Source of the DNA: Apostichopus japonicus
Lineage: Eukaryota; Echinodermata; Holothuroidea; Aspidochirotida; Stichopodidae
Assembly (NCBI RefSeq): GCF_037975245.1
Contig: NC_092576.1
Span: 9,939,501-10,003,500, forward strand
Reading direction: 5' to 3'
Length of the DNA: 64,000 bases
Positions 60,809-64,000 of the stretch are shown piece by piece. A program made the translations under genes and the position numbers. Numbering within the stretch: position 1 is the first letter of the stretch; each line of letters begins with the position of its first letter. The notes beneath the pieces were generated by a model. The model was not told the DNA's origin and searched no databases. It was given only the letters and a program-made list of their open reading frames with translations.

Positions 60809-61164
60809 GGCTACGGATATCATTTATAGCGTAAATTTAATAACTGCACCCACACACCGCTGAGGCTATCTGCTAAACCACCAGATAATGAAACTCATTT
60901 ACAGCATATTATTTGTTTAATTTTCTAGTAGGCCCTACGTATATAGGCCTTCGTACAATATAGTAGATTATATTTTTATGTAAATTATGTTGTGCATTCA
61001 GTTTGGTTAGCAATGCCACTGGTGATAAATTTTAAGTGTTTTTTGAGATAAGTATGTTTTGAGACAGATACAATGGTTTTAAGCTCTGGGTGCTATCTTC
61101 ATGTTGTTGTTATAACCAGGTGCGTATCCAGGGGGGGGGCGTTGGGGGCGCGCGCCCCCGGGTA

Positions 61165-61290
61165 AGGAAAAGAGGAGAAAAAAAAAGAGAAGAAAAAGGG
61201 AAAAGGAGGGAAAAAAAGAAAAGGAGGAGAGAAAGGAAGGGAAAAGAAAAAGAAAAAAGAGAGAAAAAGGAGAAAAGGAGGGAGTACAAG
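61165..61290. repeat. Purine-rich (GA) low-complexity tract
   Basis: About 125 bp almost wholly A and G on the plus strand. The Lys/Glu/Arg-rich ORF here is a product of composition. Confidence 0.9.
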
Positions 61291-61959
61291 ATAGCCAAGA
61301 CCTCGGGAAGAGAAAGAGGAACAGTCATAGTTAAAGCGCTGATCCCTATTATATACACAGGGTAGCCAGCGACAGATCAAGGATTACGGAGCGGTGTGCG
61401 CCTCACCCTACCCCTTACACCGACAACTCCATTTTTGACGTTTCCATTTTTCCTCTCTCACTAATGTATCTATATAAATACTATATATGGTCTATCATAA
61501 CGCGTGTGTGTATGGACGCCTTAAACAATTGTAGAATTGTGCTGTATGGAACCAACTGTGGCTGGTCTTGAACTCGACCGAGTCGTCGGGGAACATGACG
61601 CATTTCGGGAAGGGGGCGACCGCACTCCCCCCCCCCCCCCCGAGCAAATTTTCTTTTAACATCGCTAGTAATTTCAAAATAGACAATGCTTAGATGCAAC
61701 TTACAAGGCCTGGGAAGTGTCATTTCCAGCGATCTGGGAGGCATTTTCGGCCAAAATTTTTCCTGTACGCTTCGCGCCAACTCATGGTGGCCCTTCGCTT
61801 AGATAGTTTACCTATAGGCTTCACTACTCCCTTGGCAATTACTCGCTATACACTCCTGTTCGAATTTGTAAAGCAAAGAGCAGATATAACATCATATCAG
61901 TGAGCATTGAAATGCATGTTCCACGATGAACAGCCTAAAAAACTGTATATGTGTGTAGT

Positions 61960-62407
61960 CAAAGGCGTAGGAGCCCAATTGGATTTGGGGGCTGTAATGA
62001 CTCGCCCGAAGAAAAAGCCAAATTTTTTTTCGCGCGCAAAGCGCGCGTCCAACATATCGATGCCAATATCACATAAGCAAGCATCGGTCATTACATCAAA
62101 TGGCATCGTGTACCGCACGGTCCGTGAAAGTTGCACAGTATACCGCCGGATGCTAATGTAAACAACCAAATGTCTTATGTATATAGAGAAAAAGCATACA
62201 GATCCATCTATGTCAAAACTCTCTTTTACAGTAGTAATGTCGGCCAAGCTTAGAACTTTATTTTAATTACCAAGGAGATCATTTTTAAGCTATTCGTTGC
62301 TATTTATTTTTCTTTCATGCAGTAGGTGCCCGAAAAAATGGGGAAAAATTTGGTTGCGGGGGGGGGGGGGGGCTGCAGCCCCGCCTCCTATGGGACCTAC
62401 GCCTATG
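61960..62407. mobile_element. Nested hAT non-autonomous element with 8-bp target duplication
   Basis: A 448-bp element with ends CAAAGGCGTAGG and (inverted right) CATAGGCGTAGG. TGTGTAGT flanks both sides (61952-61959 and 62408-62415). An 8-bp duplication with CA-starting ends is typical of hAT. Confidence 0.85.
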
Positions 62408-63086
62408 TGTGTAGTGCTCGGTTTCGATATACCTGATATCGGAAATATATAATATAATATTTTTCATTTCCTTCAACCAAGTTTCATAATAGCCATTATA
62501 AGAGGTTGCAATATTTCTACACCAATAAATTAACTGTGTCTGAATTTTCGAAAATTTCCTGACCAACATTCTTCATCATACTTCCTCTACTCATGCAATT
62601 TTGACCTGTATATTAGGGGTTCAACCAGGTTTTCTATATTGTTGTCCATAGATTGAATTTTGTGCAATATTATGGGTATGTTTTGAAGTGATTTTTATTC
62701 ACGAGAAATGTGAATTTTCAAATTCTGAACAAATAATGGGCTTAAAACCTTGAAAAGTGGGGCTTTCGGATATTGTGGGCCGTGACGTAGAATCACCTAC
62801 AAAAGCAATGATCCATAGGACATGCAATGAGGTCGAACATGATGTGTGACTGGTGACAATCTTCAAAAAGGTTATGGATGGAAAAAAACTTTTGGGAAAT
62901 ACTTGGTTCTCAGGCAAAAGTGTACATCTGGTTGCTCATTTTCAAGCCCGAGAAGTGCCATTTCTGGTGATCTGGGGGATATCAAAACCAGAAATTTTCT
63001 TGTACGCTCCGCGCCAACCGATGGTGGCGCTCCGCTTAGATAGTAATTCGCGCCCCCCGGGTTAGAAAATCCTGGATACGCGCCTG

Positions 63087-63927
63087 ATAACCATGTTAAT
63101 TACTCATCCTCAAGTTCAAGTTCTAGTTTAGAAGTTATGCACACATTATGTTCACTAAATATTTGTTAAATTATATATGTTAAATATGATGCCAGGTACA
63201 GGGGGAGGGGAAACTGCCCCCTGAAATTCCCACTTCCTAAATGAATTAGCATGACCGACATATACAAATAAAAATTTCAATTTGTGTTTTCGGAAGTTTC
63301 GCTTCACATTAACCTGTGCGCGAAAGTGTCTGAGCAACAAAGTTTCATGATAAAATTGAACGTAATAACGTTTATTGGCTTCGTTTGATGAAACATATCT
63401 TGGATGAGATCGGAGTTTGATTATTTGCCATTATAATTAGAAATATACGTAATCTGCTATAGGCCAATTATAGGCCCATGGCTACTATAATTAATCGACG
63501 GATTTGGCAGCGATAAGTACTAAAACTGAAGCCAATAAACAATTAACACGCTGTTTCTGTAGTGACCTCTGGCGAAGTCACGTATAGCCTAGACTGACAA
63601 GTAAACAAGAATCCCCAAACTCTGTAAATAATAAATTTCTAATTGGCGAAGGGGCATAGCCTATAACAAGAAAGTAAACAAGGGGCAAATATTCAGATCA
63701 CTCACACTAATTACCATTAATACCATTAATGGTTACCATTAACCATTAATGGTTTTTCATGATATGACGGGGGACTTGCACCTGGCACATATTTTCCCCC
63801 TCTAAGTTATACACCTCACCCCTTCCCGGGCCCAGTTTTGTGAAAACCTCCAAAGTATCTCGATCAGTTTTCATTATGTCGACGTGCCACCTTCTTGTAA
63901 AAAGTATTCTTACTCTTTCCCATATGG
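63087..63927. other. No gene recognised
   Basis: AT-rich sequence with a small palindromic cluster of CCATTAATGG at 63714-63752. No exon. Confidence 0.4.
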
Positions 63928-63987
63928 AAAAGGAAGAAACTTGCTAATTACACAAATATTTGTGTAATAAGCAAGTTTCTTCCTTTT
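63928..63987. repeat. Sixty-bp near-perfect palindrome
   Basis: AAAAGGAAGAAACTTGCT, then the inverted copy, with no loop and a single mismatch across 30-bp arms, centred near 63957. Confidence 0.9.
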
Positions 63988-64000
63988 AACGTGTTCATAA

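Larger units (their letters stand above)
61117..63086. mobile_element. Larger hAT-like element or composite
   Basis: Outer ends CAGGTGCGTATCCAGG (left) and, inverted, CAGGCGCGTATCCAGG (right), with ATAAC directly outside both. The interior holds a G/C-rich palindrome, a purine tract, a core copy near 61681-61805, a nested hAT element (61960-62407) and a second core copy near 62935-63045. It could instead be two related elements side by side. No transposase frame was found. Confidence 0.55.

Noticed and set aside
61090-61365. Lys/Glu-rich open frame and its opposite-strand Phe/Ser frames
   Set aside because: Produced by the purine tract in a transposable element.

Overview
This is eukaryotic DNA from an AT-rich, intron-rich animal genome full of short transposable elements. 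The predicted DCAF7 protein is nearly identical to the vertebrate one. TTAGGG telomere-type repeats, sialyltransferase exons and an Ig/EGF protein of Tie-receptor style all point to a marine deuterostome. An echinoderm, perhaps a sea cucumber, is my best guess; the species is inferred, not seen. One 100-N assembly gap lies at 16511-16610.

Layout. 0.2-6.0 kb (+): six phase-1 exons of an extracellular EGF/Ig modular protein, ending in a stop with no membrane segment. 8.6-23.7 kb (+): parts of one or two sialyltransferase genes of ST8Sia type. These are a possible N-terminal anchor exon, an exon for the region between sialylmotifs L and S, and two alternative or paralogous last exons carrying motifs S, III and VS. 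One last exon sits in a tandem duplication beside the assembly gap, and a truncated LINE with an 11-bp target duplication occupies the intron before the other. 28.5-31.1 kb (+): a two-exon gene for a secreted, cysteine-containing 303-aa protein of no family I recognise; its intron holds a foldback element. 34.8-44.0 kb: three head-to-tail copies of a roughly 2.3-2.7 kb unit, each preceded by a (TTAGGG)n array (about 675, 687 and 75 bp) and containing a 54-bp minisatellite, a G-rich tract and a long hairpin. 47.9-59.4 kb (-): complete seven-exon DCAF7 (WDR68), 343 aa, whose introns carry minisatellites, a LINE fragment, a hAT-like element and two foldback or MITE elements with 9-bp target duplications. 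60.2-63.1 kb: clustered hAT-type non-autonomous elements, partly nested.

The genes show no operon-like relation and appear functionally independent. The most unusual structures are the telomere-containing macrosatellite, the decayed tandem copies of the DCAF7 C-terminal coding tail in its 3' flank, a duplicated 3' splice site at DCAF7 exon 4, and a repeat whose head matches the 5' end of U2 snRNA.
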